DNA of 64,000 bases from Paenibacillus sp. BK033 (GTDB lineage Bacteria > Bacillota > Bacilli > Paenibacillales > Paenibacillaceae): positions 558,001 through 622,000 of the forward strand of contig NZ_SLVP01000001.1 in the NCBI RefSeq assembly GCF_004345425.1, given 5' to 3'. The translations under genes were made by a program, and so were the position numbers. The notes beneath the pieces are model-generated. The model was not told the DNA's origin. It worked only from the letters and a program-made list of their open reading frames with translations, and made no database searches. Shown here piece after piece: positions 1-9,621 of the stretch (positions are counted from its first letter, which is position 1; each line of letters opens with the position of its first letter).

Positions 1-1066
1 CCAGTCCGACTGCCGCCGCCGCGAATGAAGCAAGCAGCTTGCCCGCATACAACAACGGCGAATGAAACAGCGAAGGATAGAAGCCCGCCGAGTTCACGAG
101 TATACCGGCCGTCATCACAGCCGTTCCCATAAATATTATGCTTCTGACATCTATCGGCAGTCTGGTATAGAATCCCGTCCAAAGGCCTGTTTCCATTCGG
201 AAGGACATAACGCGTTTCAATCGGGCAGAGCATACTATAAGCAAGATACTGCCAGCCAAGACGTAAGCGAACAGCGAGAACTGCTCCCAACGATATTGCT
301 TGGCCAATGCCTGTTGGGGACTGTTCTTCGGAACCGCGATCCAGCCCTGATAAGGCAGGATGGAGGCATCCAGCAATTCATGTGCTCCAATAAGGTAATG
401 CAGCGAATTTGTAATATCTATTGTATAGTCCGTTACATAAACGTGGCTACCGGCAGACATTGCATTCCGCGCAGCTTGTTCATTATTGGCGCTTAAGCTG
501 GAATGGACAATGCCTGAAGCCGAATTCCATAAGTAATAATCGAACTGGTCATGGAAGCGGTTGAACTCCGAACGGTAGGTTTCCCTTATTCTGTAGTAGC
601 TGTCTATACGATTCTCCTTGTTTTCTCTTACGAGGGCGGCGATTCGATCATCATCTTGATACAGTTTCAACAGATCGGCTGTCTTCCGCTCTTTTTCTGC
701 TTTGTAATATTCGGCAGCCATGCTGTTGCCTGAGGCAAGCGCATCTTGAATAGAGAGCTCGTATTCGTCCCGGATGACATTAAGCTGTTCGGTAAGAGGA
801 GCAAGCTGATTGCGGTAGTCCGCGACTTCCGCTTTTTCCACCGTGATGGCGGATTTGGCCTCCTGCTTCGATATCGAATTAAGCTCGAATAGGTTCAACG
901 TGGCAGCGAATTGCTCCAGCTGCATCCGAAACTCTTGCGTATGGAAATAATCGCGGTGAAGATAACGGCTGCCCTGATCCACTAAGGTTAAGGGTCCGCT
1001 TAGACCGATAACCAGCAAGAGCGCATAGAGGACAACATGAGTCCTATTTCTCCATTTTGTAACCAA
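1..1066 (-). CDS. Sensor histidine kinase, N-terminal sensing and membrane part (truncated by window edge)
   Basis: Reading the minus strand from about 1066 gives an open frame to the window edge. It begins with a TTG codon and the N-terminus MVTKWRNRTHVVLYALLLVI, a membrane helix, followed by a roughly 200-residue charged, helical extracytoplasmic region and then further hydrophobic segments (around 1-270). The start lies inside the 3' end of the response regulator gene in a different frame, the usual coupled arrangement for a two-component pair. The catalytic H-box and ATPase domain would lie beyond position 1 and are not visible, so the kinase call rests on the coupling to an OmpR-type regulator and on the topology. 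The TTG start is my choice because the frame has no ATG nearby and needs the first hydrophobic segment. Confidence 0.72.
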   Translation of the reverse strand, partial: MVTKWRNRTHVVLYALLLVIGLSGPLTLVDQGSRYLHRDYFHTQEFRMQLEQFAATLNLFELNSISKQEAKSAITVEKAEVADYRNQLAPLTEQLNVIRDEYELSIQDALASGNSMAAEYYKAEKERKTADLLKLYQDDDRIAALVRENKENRIDSYYRIRETYRSEFNRFHDQFDYYLWNSASGIVHSSLSANNEQAARNAMSAGSHVYVTDYTIDITNSLHYLIGAHELLDASILPYQGWIAVPKNSPQQALAKQYRWEQFSLFAYVLAGSILLIVCSARLKRVMSFRMETGLWTGFYTRLPIDVRSIIFMGTAVMTAGILVNSAGFYPSLFHSPLLYAGKLLASFAAAAVGL

Positions 1067-1736
1067 TACCCCACACCACTTTCAGATATCTTGGGTTTTT
1101 CGGTTCAATCTCGATTTTTTCGCGGATTTTCCGGATATGGACAGCCACCGTATTTTCGGCGTTATAGCCCGGCTCCTTCCAGACTCGTTCATAAATATCG
1201 TGGATGGAGAGGACTCGTCCGGCATTCGTCATCAGCAATTCCACGATTTTGAACTCGATGGGTGTCAGCTTTACGGCTTCGCCGTTTACCGTCACTTCCT
1301 TCGCCTCTTGGTCAAGCATGAGTCCCCGCAGGTTAATGGTCTTTTTTACCCCTTCATAGGAGCCGAAGGTGACGTATCTCCTAAGCTGGGATTTTACCCG
1401 CGCAACAAGCTCCATGGGGTTAAACGGTTTAGTCATATAATCATCCGCGCCTACATGGAGTCCCAGTATCTTGTCGCTGTCCTCGCTTTTGGCGCTTAAG
1501 ATAAGAATCGGAAGATTGATGCGCTCACGAATTTTGTAAGTTGCCGTTATACCGTCCAGCCGCGGCATCATCAAGTCCAGGATGATAAGATGCACCGGAT
1601 TGGATTCCAGCAGCTCCAAGGCTTCCAGTCCGTCCTTCGCCTTTAATACGGCGATGCCTTCCAGCTTCAAGTAAATTTCAATGGCATCGCGTATTTCTTT
1701 ATCGTCATCCACCACCAGCACCACGCGTTGCTCCAT
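1044..1736 (-). CDS. OmpR/PhoB-family response regulator
   Basis: A 230-residue DNA-binding response regulator. The receiver domain (about 1-120) has the acidic pair DDD at 10-12, the phosphoacceptor Asp54 in LIILDLMMPRLDG, and the conserved Lys103 in MTKPF. The C-terminal winged helix (about 130-230) carries LTPIEFKIVELL and the TVAVHIRKIREKI recognition region typical of PhoB-type effectors. The ATG is preceded by a G-rich Shine-Dalgarno about 8 bases upstream on the minus strand. It overlaps the 5' end of the downstream sensor kinase gene, so the two are co-translated partners. The target genes are not evident. VncR/VanR-like regulators for cell-wall stress are close in architecture, but I cannot assign a signal. 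Confidence 0.93.
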   Translation of the reverse strand: MEQRVVLVVDDDKEIRDAIEIYLKLEGIAVLKAKDGLEALELLESNPVHLIILDLMMPRLDGITATYKIRERINLPILILSAKSEDSDKILGLHVGADDYMTKPFNPMELVARVKSQLRRYVTFGSYEGVKKTINLRGLMLDQEAKEVTVNGEAVKLTPIEFKIVELLMTNAGRVLSIHDIYERVWKEPGYNAENTVAVHIRKIREKIEIEPKNPRYLKVVWGIGYKMEK

Positions 1737-1870
1737 AGCAACCCCCCCTCAATGTACCTTTTCACTCATTATAAATGGAAAATCTTAATATCCGGTGTTC
1801 AAATTTCTGAAGAACTTCTTAATTTCTCGTTCAGCATCGATCGCCTAAAATTCAATAATCCATAATTACT

Positions 1871-1907
1871 TTGACACATAGAGTAATTTCGGTTAGTATT
1901 ACTCTAT
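1871..1907 (+). promoter_or_regulatory. padR operon promoter with overlapping long inverted repeat
   Basis: TTGACA at 1871-1876 is followed after 17 bases by TAGTAT at 1894-1899, a good sigma-A promoter. An inverted repeat with 10-base arms, ATAGAGTAAT at 1878-1887 and ATTACTCTAT at 1898-1907, is separated by 10 bases and covers the spacer and -10 element. A dimeric repressor bound there would block polymerase. The first downstream gene is a PadR repressor, so autoregulation is the likely role (inference). Confidence 0.75.
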
Positions 1908-1940
1908 CAGATAGAATAGTTAGGTCAAGGAGGGCTTTGT

Positions 1941-2270
1941 ATCATTAGGAGCGACATTATTCGCGGGCATTTGGATCCAATCATCCTGCGCCTGATTCTG
2001 GAGAAGGATCGGTACGGATATGAAATTTCTAAAGAGATCAGCCTGCGGACGAAGGATAGATTCCAGATCAAAGAAGCGACCTTGTACGCGGTATTTCAAA
2101 GACTGGAGAACAAAGACCTTATCGAATCTTATTACGGTGATGTTTCCCACGGAGGACAAAGGAAATATTATCGGATAACGACGTTAGGCAAGGCCTATTT
2201 GCGGGAAATGGTTAAAGAATGGGAAGAAATCAAGGAAATTATCGACGTGTTCATGGAGGGATTGAATTGA
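1941..2270 (+). CDS. PadR-family transcriptional regulator (probable non-canonical start)
   Basis: Small winged-helix repressor, about 110 residues. The N-terminal region RGHLDPIILRLILEKDRYGY and the block KEATLYAVFQRLENKDLIES are characteristic of PadR, followed by GGQRKYYRITTLGKAYL (the wing) and a C-terminal dimerisation helix. The only conventional in-frame start is TTG at 1971, which would remove about ten conserved N-terminal residues and has no ribosome binding site. A perfect AGGAGG at 1928-1933 instead sits 7 bases before an ATC codon at 1941, exactly where PadR relatives begin with Met. I therefore place the start at ATC 1941, with moderate certainty. The gene overlaps the next one by four bases and follows a promoter containing a long palindrome that it probably binds. 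Confidence 0.85.
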   Translation: MIRSDIIRGHLDPIILRLILEKDRYGYEISKEISLRTKDRFQIKEATLYAVFQRLENKDLIESYYGDVSHGGQRKYYRITTLGKAYLREMVKEWEEIKEIIDVFMEGLN

Positions 2271-2665
2271 AATCGATAAAGCAGCATGTAGACGAATTGT
2301 TTAAGGGTATTCCGGAGAGCGAGAAAAAGAAGATTATCAAGCAGGAAATTGTGTCCAATCTCCAGGAGAAGGTATTCGACCTGATGGAGCAGGGGAAGGA
2401 AGAAGAGGATGCCATCAACAAAGCGATTGTCGAATTCGGCGATATCGAGGAGATCAAGCAGCAGCTTGGACACAAGCTTCCCACAAGAAGAAACAATGCC
2501 AAATTAAATCTCGGCTTTTCGATCTGGGGCAGCCTTCTCATTATCGCGCTTGTTGTATTCGTGAATTTCTATTACACGCCGGATGTGATCTGGTTCGTTT
2601 ACCCGACATTTGCCGTTCTCTGGTGGCCGTTGTCCATGGTGTTTAATTGGTTGCGCTTAAGGTGA
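2267..2665 (+). CDS. HAAS-like signalling domain membrane protein
   Basis: A 132-residue protein starting at TTG 2267, which overlaps the padR stop (TTGA) and has GGAGGG 6 bases upstream. The first 75 residues are charged and helical (KQHVDELFKGIPESEKKKII, NKAIVEFGDIEEIKQQLG), like the HAAS/DUF1700 domain often encoded next to PadR genes. The C-terminal half is hydrophobic and contains one copy of a motif (TPDVIWFVYPTFAVLWWPLS) that recurs four times in the neighbouring gene. HAAS proteins are thought to be membrane partners in PadR-controlled modules. The exact function is unknown. Confidence 0.75.
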   Translation: MKSIKQHVDELFKGIPESEKKKIIKQEIVSNLQEKVFDLMEQGKEEEDAINKAIVEFGDIEEIKQQLGHKLPTRRNNAKLNLGFSIWGSLLIIALVVFVNFYYTPDVIWFVYPTFAVLWWPLSMVFNWLRLR

Positions 2666-2678
2666 GGAGGTCGACCTA

Positions 2679-3317
2679 ATGATAGATAGGCAGCAAGTTG
2701 GATTTGCCGCAGTTGGCAGCTTGATGAGCATCTTGTTTTTTATGATCGTCAATTTTTTAACATCTCCAAGTGAAATTTGGTTCATTTACCCGGCCTTTGT
2801 GTTATTGTTCTGGCCGCTAAGTCTGGCTTCCGTTAGAAAGGGCTATTACAGGCTATACTCCGTGCTCGGAAGTCTGCTCGTCATCGTCTTTCTGCTTACC
2901 CTTAATTACATGGAATCTCCAGAGTTTCCTTGGTTTGTTTACGCCATATTTCCGTTCGTCTGGTGGCCGGTAACGATATGGAGCGGATCCAAAGCAAAGA
3001 CGATTGCCTTCGCCATCCTTTCGAGCATAAGCGCGACGGTGTATTATGCGATCTTGAACGCCGTAATGTCACCCGAATATCCTTGGGCGATCTATCCGGC
3101 CTTTGCCGTAATCTGGTGGCCGCTCGCTTTGCATTATGTCCGGAAGAAGCAGTATTACCCGTTTTCCATCTCCGCCAGCGCGCTGATGATTGCCTTCTTT
3201 ATTACGGTTAACCTGGTTTCTTCGCCGGATACCGTCTGGGCGATTTATCCGATCTTCGCCATTTTATGGTGGCCGCTTAGCATGTACTATTTCGGGGTCA
3301 AAAGAATAAAGAGTTGA
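2679..3317 (+). CDS. Four-repeat integral membrane protein of unknown function
   Basis: A 212-residue, very hydrophobic protein, start ATG 2679 with a GAGGAGG-type site just upstream. It consists almost entirely of four units in which a membrane helix is followed by a motif of the form SP-x3-W-x2-YP-x-F-x3-WWPL. The Ser-Pro pair falls at residues 29, 80, 131 and 182 and the Trp-Pro pair at 45, 96, 147 and 198, an exact 51-residue period. Eight membrane segments are expected. I do not recognise a named family. The motif recalls 2TM-type domains, and one copy also ends the upstream protein. Co-transcription with padR and a desaturase suggests a membrane-related role (inference). Confidence 0.85.
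   Translation: MIDRQQVGFAAVGSLMSILFFMIVNFLTSPSEIWFIYPAFVLLFWPLSLASVRKGYYRLYSVLGSLLVIVFLLTLNYMESPEFPWFVYAIFPFVWWPVTIWSGSKAKTIAFAILSSISATVYYAILNAVMSPEYPWAIYPAFAVIWWPLALHYVRKKQYYPFSISASALMIAFFITVNLVSSPDTVWAIYPIFAILWWPLSMYYFGVKRIKS
2691..3302 (+). repeat. Intragenic tandem repeat, four units of 51 codons
   Basis: Four diverged coding repeats of 153 bases each. Each unit encodes a hydrophobic segment, an SPxxxW turn, a YPxF step and a WWPL (once FWPL, once WWPV) end. The phase is kept exactly through all four units although the DNA has diverged, so this is old protein-level duplication rather than a recent DNA repeat. Confidence 0.85.
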
Positions 3318-3363
3318 TGTGCCAACAAATAAACGAAGTCCATGGGGACAGAGGGGAACAACT

Positions 3364-4374
3364 ATGCCTACTCCAACTGTACGTCAACTAAAAAAGGACA
3401 TGGCTCCTTACGAAAAATCGCATGCGAGGACCAGCATACTTCAGATCCTGAATACCGTTTTGCCGTTTGTGCTGCTTTGGTATTTAGCCTATTGGGCGCT
3501 TGATATATCCTATTGGCTTACGCTTGCTCTTTCCGTTGCGGCAGCCGGTTTCGTCATCCGGATCTTTATCCTTTTTCACGATTGCTGTCATCAGTCGCTG
3601 TTCAAAAGCAAGAGGCTGAACGAAATCGTAGGAACGATTACCGGCATTCTTACCTTTCATCCTTATCAGCAGTGGAAGCATGCGCATTCGATCCATCATG
3701 CTACGAGCAGTAATCTGAATAAACGGGGAACCGGGGATGTATGGATCCTCACGGTAGAGGAGTATTTAACCTCTTCTTTCTGGAGGCGTTTGGGGTACAG
3801 ACTATACAGAAATCCTTTTGTCATGTTTGTTCTTGGGCCATTCTACACGATGCTCATTGAGAATCGTTTTAACCGGAAAAATGCAAAAACCAAAGAACGA
3901 ATCAATACGTATTTGACCAATCTGGGTATTGCGGGATTAGCCGCGCTGCTTTGCTGGGCGATTGGATGGCAGGCGTTCCTGCTGGTTCAAATTCCGATCT
4001 TCTATCTTTCCGGCGCAGCCGGGATCTGGTTGTTTTATGTCCAGCACCAATTCGAGGATAGTTACTTCGAGAAGGAAGAGGAATGGGACTATGTGAAGGC
4101 AGCGGTAGACGGAAGCTCGTATTACAAGCTGCCCAAGCTGCTGCAATGGCTTACAGGGAATATCGGTTTTCATCACGTCCATCACCTTAGTCCGAGAGTA
4201 CCGAATTATTTATTGGAAGAAGCTCATGAGAAAACGCCTGCCTTGCACAAGGTGACCACGATAACGATAGCTTCCAGCTTGCAAGCGATCCGTTTCCGCC
4301 TTTGGGATGAGGCCAACAAGAGATTCGTGGGCTTCAAGGAAATTCGTCTCATGAAACAAATCGCTAAACAATAA
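3364..4374 (+). CDS. Acyl-lipid fatty acid desaturase (Des-like)
   Basis: Membrane di-iron desaturase, 336 residues from ATG 3364 (GAGGGGA 7 bases upstream; a GTG at 3319 is possible but lacks a good site). The three histidine boxes are present: HDCCH at 72-76, HSIHH at 108-112 and HHVHH at 270-274, with four hydrophobic stretches around them. Length and boxes match Bacillus subtilis Des, a delta-5 desaturase that unsaturates existing membrane phospholipid chains to restore fluidity in the cold. The DesK/DesR thermosensor pair is not nearby. Instead the gene follows a PadR module without an intervening terminator, so PadR control is likely here (inference). Confidence 0.9.
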   Translation: MPTPTVRQLKKDMAPYEKSHARTSILQILNTVLPFVLLWYLAYWALDISYWLTLALSVAAAGFVIRIFILFHDCCHQSLFKSKRLNEIVGTITGILTFHPYQQWKHAHSIHHATSSNLNKRGTGDVWILTVEEYLTSSFWRRLGYRLYRNPFVMFVLGPFYTMLIENRFNRKNAKTKERINTYLTNLGIAGLAALLCWAIGWQAFLLVQIPIFYLSGAAGIWLFYVQHQFEDSYFEKEEEWDYVKAAVDGSSYYKLPKLLQWLTGNIGFHHVHHLSPRVPNYLLEEAHEKTPALHKVTTITIASSLQAIRFRLWDEANKRFVGFKEIRLMKQIAKQ

Positions 4375-4387
4375 CCTGTATAATATG

Positions 4388-4424
4388 AAAACCTCTTCCC
4401 CTTGAAAGGGAGAAGAGGTTTTTG
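4388..4424. terminator. Bidirectional terminator between desaturase and gdhA
   Basis: Stem AACCTCTTC / GAAGAGGTT with additional C-G pairs, flanked by A-run on the left and T-run on the right. It lies between two convergent genes, so it can serve both. Confidence 0.85.
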
Positions 4425-4452
4425 CTGTTGTTGCAGTATGATTCGCTGGATC

Positions 4453-5847
<1,395 letters not shown>

Positions 5848-5984
5848 TCAAGGTTTGTAGGCAAACATATTCATTTTTCTTTTTTAATTTAGTAGTTTAA
5901 TATTAATATCAAATATTTAATCGCAACAATATTCAGTTAGGATAAAGTTGATGCGTTTAGCGCATGAAGGATAGGGTGAGTTTA

Positions 5985-6884
5985 GTGGAAGTTAGACAAA
6001 TGCGATATTTTATGGAAGTTGCGAAGAGAGAGCATGTGACTGAAGCCGCCAATGTCCTGCATGTTGCGCAATCCTCCGTCAGCAGGCAGCTAGCCCAACT
6101 GGAAAGCGAATTAGGCGTTGATTTATTTATCCGGAATGGACGGAGAGTAAAGCTGACGCCGATAGGAAAGATTCTGCTGCAACGCGTGGAGCAAATGCTG
6201 AACATGATGAACGAGGCCGAGCGGGAAGTGAAGGAATATTTGGATCCGGAAAAAGGGATCGTTCGTATCGCGTTCCCGATCAGCTTGGCCGCGCATGTCC
6301 TGCCAAAGGCGATTTACGCCTTTCGCAAACGATACCCGGAAGCCAAGTTTCAGATGAGACAAGCCCTTTACGGCGATTTGATCGACGGCGTAGTCAACGG
6401 CGAGTTTAATCTAGCCATGATTGCCCCGCTGCCGGAAGAGGATAAACCTATTCAGCAAAAGCTGCTTTTTACGGAACGGATTGTTGCGCTGCTGCCCATC
6501 CATCATCCGCTTGCCAACAGGTCCAGCATACAGCTGTCGGAGATAAAGGACGAGTCCTTCGTGACGCTTCCCGAAGGGACCATTTTCCGTAAAATCGTGC
6601 TGAATGCCTGCCATGAAATCGGCTTCACGCCTCATATCGCGTTTGAAGGGGATGATATCGATGCGCTGAAAGGGCTGGTGTCGGCGGGCCTCGGGATTGC
6701 CCTTATGCCGGAGGTTACCTTGGTCGAGACCATCCCGCAATCGACGGTGAAAATTCCGCTGGCCGATCCAACGGTTACGCGAAGCATAGGGGTCATTTGC
6801 CCGACCCAGCGCAAACTGCTTCCGACGGAGCAACTGTTTTACCGCTTTCTTACCGAGTTTTATACGCCCGATTACAAGCTGTAG
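5985..6884 (+). CDS. LysR-family regulator, GltC-like
   Basis: About 300 residues. The N-terminal helix-turn-helix (EVRQMRYFMEVAKREHVTEA, then ANVLHVAQSSVSRQLAQLES) and the effector domain (LDPEKGIVRIAFPISLAAHVLP split over about 95-120, GLVSAGLGIALMPE near 245) closely follow B. subtilis GltC, which activates glutamate synthase and senses 2-oxoglutarate and glutamate. The GTG at 5985 gives the GltC-like start MEVRQMRYF and follows AGGGTGAG; an ATG at 5964 would add seven residues. It is transcribed away from gdhA across a 150-base AT-rich gap, so gdhA is the likely target here rather than gltAB (inference). Confidence 0.88.
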   Translation: MEVRQMRYFMEVAKREHVTEAANVLHVAQSSVSRQLAQLESELGVDLFIRNGRRVKLTPIGKILLQRVEQMLNMMNEAEREVKEYLDPEKGIVRIAFPISLAAHVLPKAIYAFRKRYPEAKFQMRQALYGDLIDGVVNGEFNLAMIAPLPEEDKPIQQKLLFTERIVALLPIHHPLANRSSIQLSEIKDESFVTLPEGTIFRKIVLNACHEIGFTPHIAFEGDDIDALKGLVSAGLGIALMPEVTLVETIPQSTVKIPLADPTVTRSIGVICPTQRKLLPTEQLFYRFLTEFYTPDYKL

Positions 6885-6903
6885 CAACGGCTGAAGCATG
6901 GAG

Positions 6904-6930
6904 ACTCCTTGATATTCAAGGAGTTTTTTT
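6904..6930 (+). terminator. Intrinsic terminator of the LysR gene
   Basis: Perfect stem ACTCCTTGA / TCAAGGAGT with a 3-base loop, followed by seven T. Confidence 0.92.
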
Positions 6931-6954
6931 GTTCCTGTTTGTTTAGCTGGAGAA

Positions 6955-6984
6955 TGAATGCGGGTTGTTTTGGTAAAAATACCT
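6955..6984 (+). promoter_or_regulatory. Possible sigma-G promoter of germination operon
   Basis: TGAATG (6955-6960), 17 bases, then AATACCT (6978-6984), loosely resembling the forespore sigma-G pattern TGAATA and CATACTA. The match is partial (4 of 7 at -10); the main support is that germinant receptor operons are sigma-G dependent. Confidence 0.35.
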
Positions 6985-7014
6985 TTACCAAAAACGGAGA
7001 TTCGAGGATTGGTA

Positions 7015-8508
7015 ATGGCTAATGATTTGAAAACCGATATTCGGGATATTGCCCAATTAAAAAAGATTATAAGCCAATCCAGCGATTATAAATCGATTCT
7101 GGTGTCCGCGGGCAGCAAACAGCTGAACATCTGCTATTTCAGTACATTGATTGACGAAAAGTCCCTGCAGACGAATATCATCCACCCTTTGCAAAACCGC
7201 GCTCTGGACTCGGAGCTTGAACGCCTGGAGGATATAAAAAACTGGATTCCGATTGAAGACGTAACCATATCGGAAGAGGTAGAAGCCATTCAAGCCAAGC
7301 TGTTAAAAGGGTGCGTGATTGCTTCATTCGACCAAGAAGCCGGCAAACATGCGATCATCTCTATCGCGACTGTTCAGGGAGTACGCCAAAACAACGATAC
7401 CGAAAATGAATTTAGCGTGGTTGGGCCCAAGGTGGGATTCGTCGAGAGTCTGGATACGAATATCGGATTATTGCGGTCTCAGGTCAATCTTCCTAACCTC
7501 GTTGTGAAAGAAATCTTGATTGGAACAACTTCCAAAACAAGAGTCGCCATTGTGTATATCGACGGGGTAACCAACAAGGAATATGTGCATACCGTCGAAC
7601 AAAGGCTGGAAGCTATTGATTATGACGTTATCTTCGATACCTCCCAGCTGGACCAGTTTATCTCGGACAATTCCTTGACGCCATTTCCGTTATTCTTGTC
7701 CACGGAACGGAGAGACCGCGTCGTCTACGCGCTCATTATTGGGCAAGTGGCGGTGATTAGCGACGGGTCGCCTTATTTCATTACGGGCCCTTCTACCTTA
7801 TTTGATTTTTTCATCTCTCCGGAAGATTACTATCTGCCTTGGATTTTGGGATCTTTCTTCCGGCTTATCCGTATTTTGGGCATCATTTTTTCGTTGTTTG
7901 CAACCTCCATGTATATCGCGATCACTACTTTTCATTACGAGGTAATCCCTAGGGATTTGCTCGAGCCGCTCATATTCTCCAGGAGGAACGTCCCGTTTCC
8001 GCCGCTGCTTGAAGTCATGTTCCTGGAGATCACGATCGAGTTTCTCCGGGAGGCAGGCGCCCGGCTTCCGACAAAGATCGGTCAGACGTTAGGTATCGTT
8101 GGCGGTATCGTAATCGGTCAAGCCACGGTTTTGGCTGGTTTGACAAGCAATATCCTGGTTATTATCGTGGCCTTCTCGGCGCTTGCTTCGTTCGCCACGC
8201 CGATCTATAAGATGTCGAACGCAATCCGCTTTTTGCGCTTTCCCATGATCCTTGCGTCCTCGATGTGGGGAGCGCTGGGAATGTTTATCGGGATTGGGTT
8301 CCTGCTTGTCCACTTAACCCGTCTGACCTCTCTTGGCGTCCCGTATATCGTACCGATCAATCCCTTGCGGATCCAGGATTTGAAGGACAGCTTTATACGC
8401 CCGTCTTACCAATTCAGCAACAAAAGACCGGGCTACTTAAGAACGGAGTCTACCGTCAAATACAAGCCGGGCAAGGTGAAAAGGCGGAACGATCTGGATA
8501 GAGAATGA
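7015..8508 (+). CDS. Spore germination protein, GerA family (A subunit)
   Basis: A subunit of a germinant receptor in the inner spore membrane, 497 residues from ATG 7015 (GAGG 7 bases upstream; an earlier ATG at 6958 would lie within the candidate promoter). The N-terminal soluble domain (about 1-240) includes KGCVIASFDQE and VGFVESLDTNIGLLRSQV. The membrane domain (about 260-450) has DYYLPWILGSFFRLIRILGI and the conserved ARLPTKIGQTLGIVGGIVIG, diagnostic of the family. It heads a tight three-gene operon with C- and B-type subunits. The germinant recognised cannot be read from sequence. Confidence 0.95.
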   Translation: MANDLKTDIRDIAQLKKIISQSSDYKSILVSAGSKQLNICYFSTLIDEKSLQTNIIHPLQNRALDSELERLEDIKNWIPIEDVTISEEVEAIQAKLLKGCVIASFDQEAGKHAIISIATVQGVRQNNDTENEFSVVGPKVGFVESLDTNIGLLRSQVNLPNLVVKEILIGTTSKTRVAIVYIDGVTNKEYVHTVEQRLEAIDYDVIFDTSQLDQFISDNSLTPFPLFLSTERRDRVVYALIIGQVAVISDGSPYFITGPSTLFDFFISPEDYYLPWILGSFFRLIRILGIIFSLFATSMYIAITTFHYEVIPRDLLEPLIFSRRNVPFPPLLEVMFLEITIEFLREAGARLPTKIGQTLGIVGGIVIGQATVLAGLTSNILVIIVAFSALASFATPIYKMSNAIRFLRFPMILASSMWGALGMFIGIGFLLVHLTRLTSLGVPYIVPINPLRIQDLKDSFIRPSYQFSNKRPGYLRTESTVKYKPGKVKRRNDLDRE

Positions 8509-8522
8509 CTTAGAAGGCGGGA

Positions 8523-9614
8523 ATGATGAAGTTGAGAAGCAAGGCTTTCCTGATCATTGTCCTCTGCGCGCTGCTGTCCGCTTGCGGCGATACCAACGTT
8601 GTCAATAGCATTAAATTCGTTCAAACGATTGGGTACGATGCCGTCGAGAACGGGGTAACCAGCAGCGCTATTATTGCCAATTACGAGGAACAGGGGAAAT
8701 CAAAGCTGGAATTTTACGTGACGGAGTCCAAATCCATCTACGACAGCATGCCAAAGCTCAATATGAAGCTTGATTTTCCGATAGAGTACGGGCAGTTGAG
8801 AATGGCGTTATTCGGAGAGCGTTTTGCGCGCAAGGGCATAAAAACGGCGATCGAAAGCCTGATCCGCGATCCTAAAATATCCTCTAGAACCCATCTTGGC
8901 GTTGCGGACAGAGAGGCTCTGAAGATACTTAACATAAAGGAAAATCGCAATGACCCCTATTTCATGTCCGATATGATCGAGCAGAATATTAGATACGGAA
9001 ATTTACCCAGAATCAATCTTCACTTGACGTTTTTTGATTTCTACGGAAGCGGCAGAGATTTCTTTCTTCCTCATTTCACCGTGGAACGGGATGAACTCAA
9101 GCTCGATGGCATCGCTTTGTTTAAAGAGGACAAATTCAAGACCAAAATCGGCATAAAGGATTCCTTCCTGATGAAGCTGTTGATGGAAAATTCGTTAAAC
9201 GGGAGCATTATGGTTCCCGTGACAGGCTCGGATCAGGCCGGCGACGAGTTTTTCCTGATGAACAGCATCCATTCGAAAACAAGGTATAAAGTGATTCAGA
9301 CGGGTCCTCCTGCCTCCATTGCCATTAAGGTAAAGCTTGAGGCTCAAGTCAAGGATGTCCCTCAATGGATTGATCTGACCTCGAAGGAACAAATTGCTTT
9401 GCTGGAGAGTTGCATAGAGACCTACTGCCAGAACGAGATTCGGAAGTTTATCGCTTTATTGCAAAGCAATGACGTGGATCCTCTGGGCCTGGGGGATTTG
9501 ATAAGAAGCAGGACGAAAGACTGGGACCCGCAGGCGTTTCAGAGGCATTACAAGGAGCTGTCCACGACAGTAAGCGTAACGGCTCGTATTATCCGAACGG
9601 GCGCGGGAGGTTAG
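8523..9614 (+). CDS. Spore germination lipoprotein, GerC family (C subunit)
   Basis: About 363 residues. The signal sequence MKLRSKAFLIIVLCALLSAC ends in an LLSAC lipobox, so the mature protein is lipid-anchored on the outer face of the inner spore membrane, as known for GerAC/GerKC. The body has the Ger(x)C features FVQTIGYDAV near the N-terminus and YYGNLPRINL-like and FFLPHF segments, ending in the conserved WDPQAFQRHYKEL region. Two adjacent ATG codons (8523, 8526) follow GGCGGGA. It sits 14 bases after the A-subunit gene and 7 bases before the B-subunit gene. Confidence 0.93.
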   Translation: MMKLRSKAFLIIVLCALLSACGDTNVVNSIKFVQTIGYDAVENGVTSSAIIANYEEQGKSKLEFYVTESKSIYDSMPKLNMKLDFPIEYGQLRMALFGERFARKGIKTAIESLIRDPKISSRTHLGVADREALKILNIKENRNDPYFMSDMIEQNIRYGNLPRINLHLTFFDFYGSGRDFFLPHFTVERDELKLDGIALFKEDKFKTKIGIKDSFLMKLLMENSLNGSIMVPVTGSDQAGDEFFLMNSIHSKTRYKVIQTGPPASIAIKVKLEAQVKDVPQWIDLTSKEQIALLESCIETYCQNEIRKFIALLQSNDVDPLGLGDLIRSRTKDWDPQAFQRHYKELSTTVSVTARIIRTGAGG

Positions 9615-9621
9615 AGCGGAC

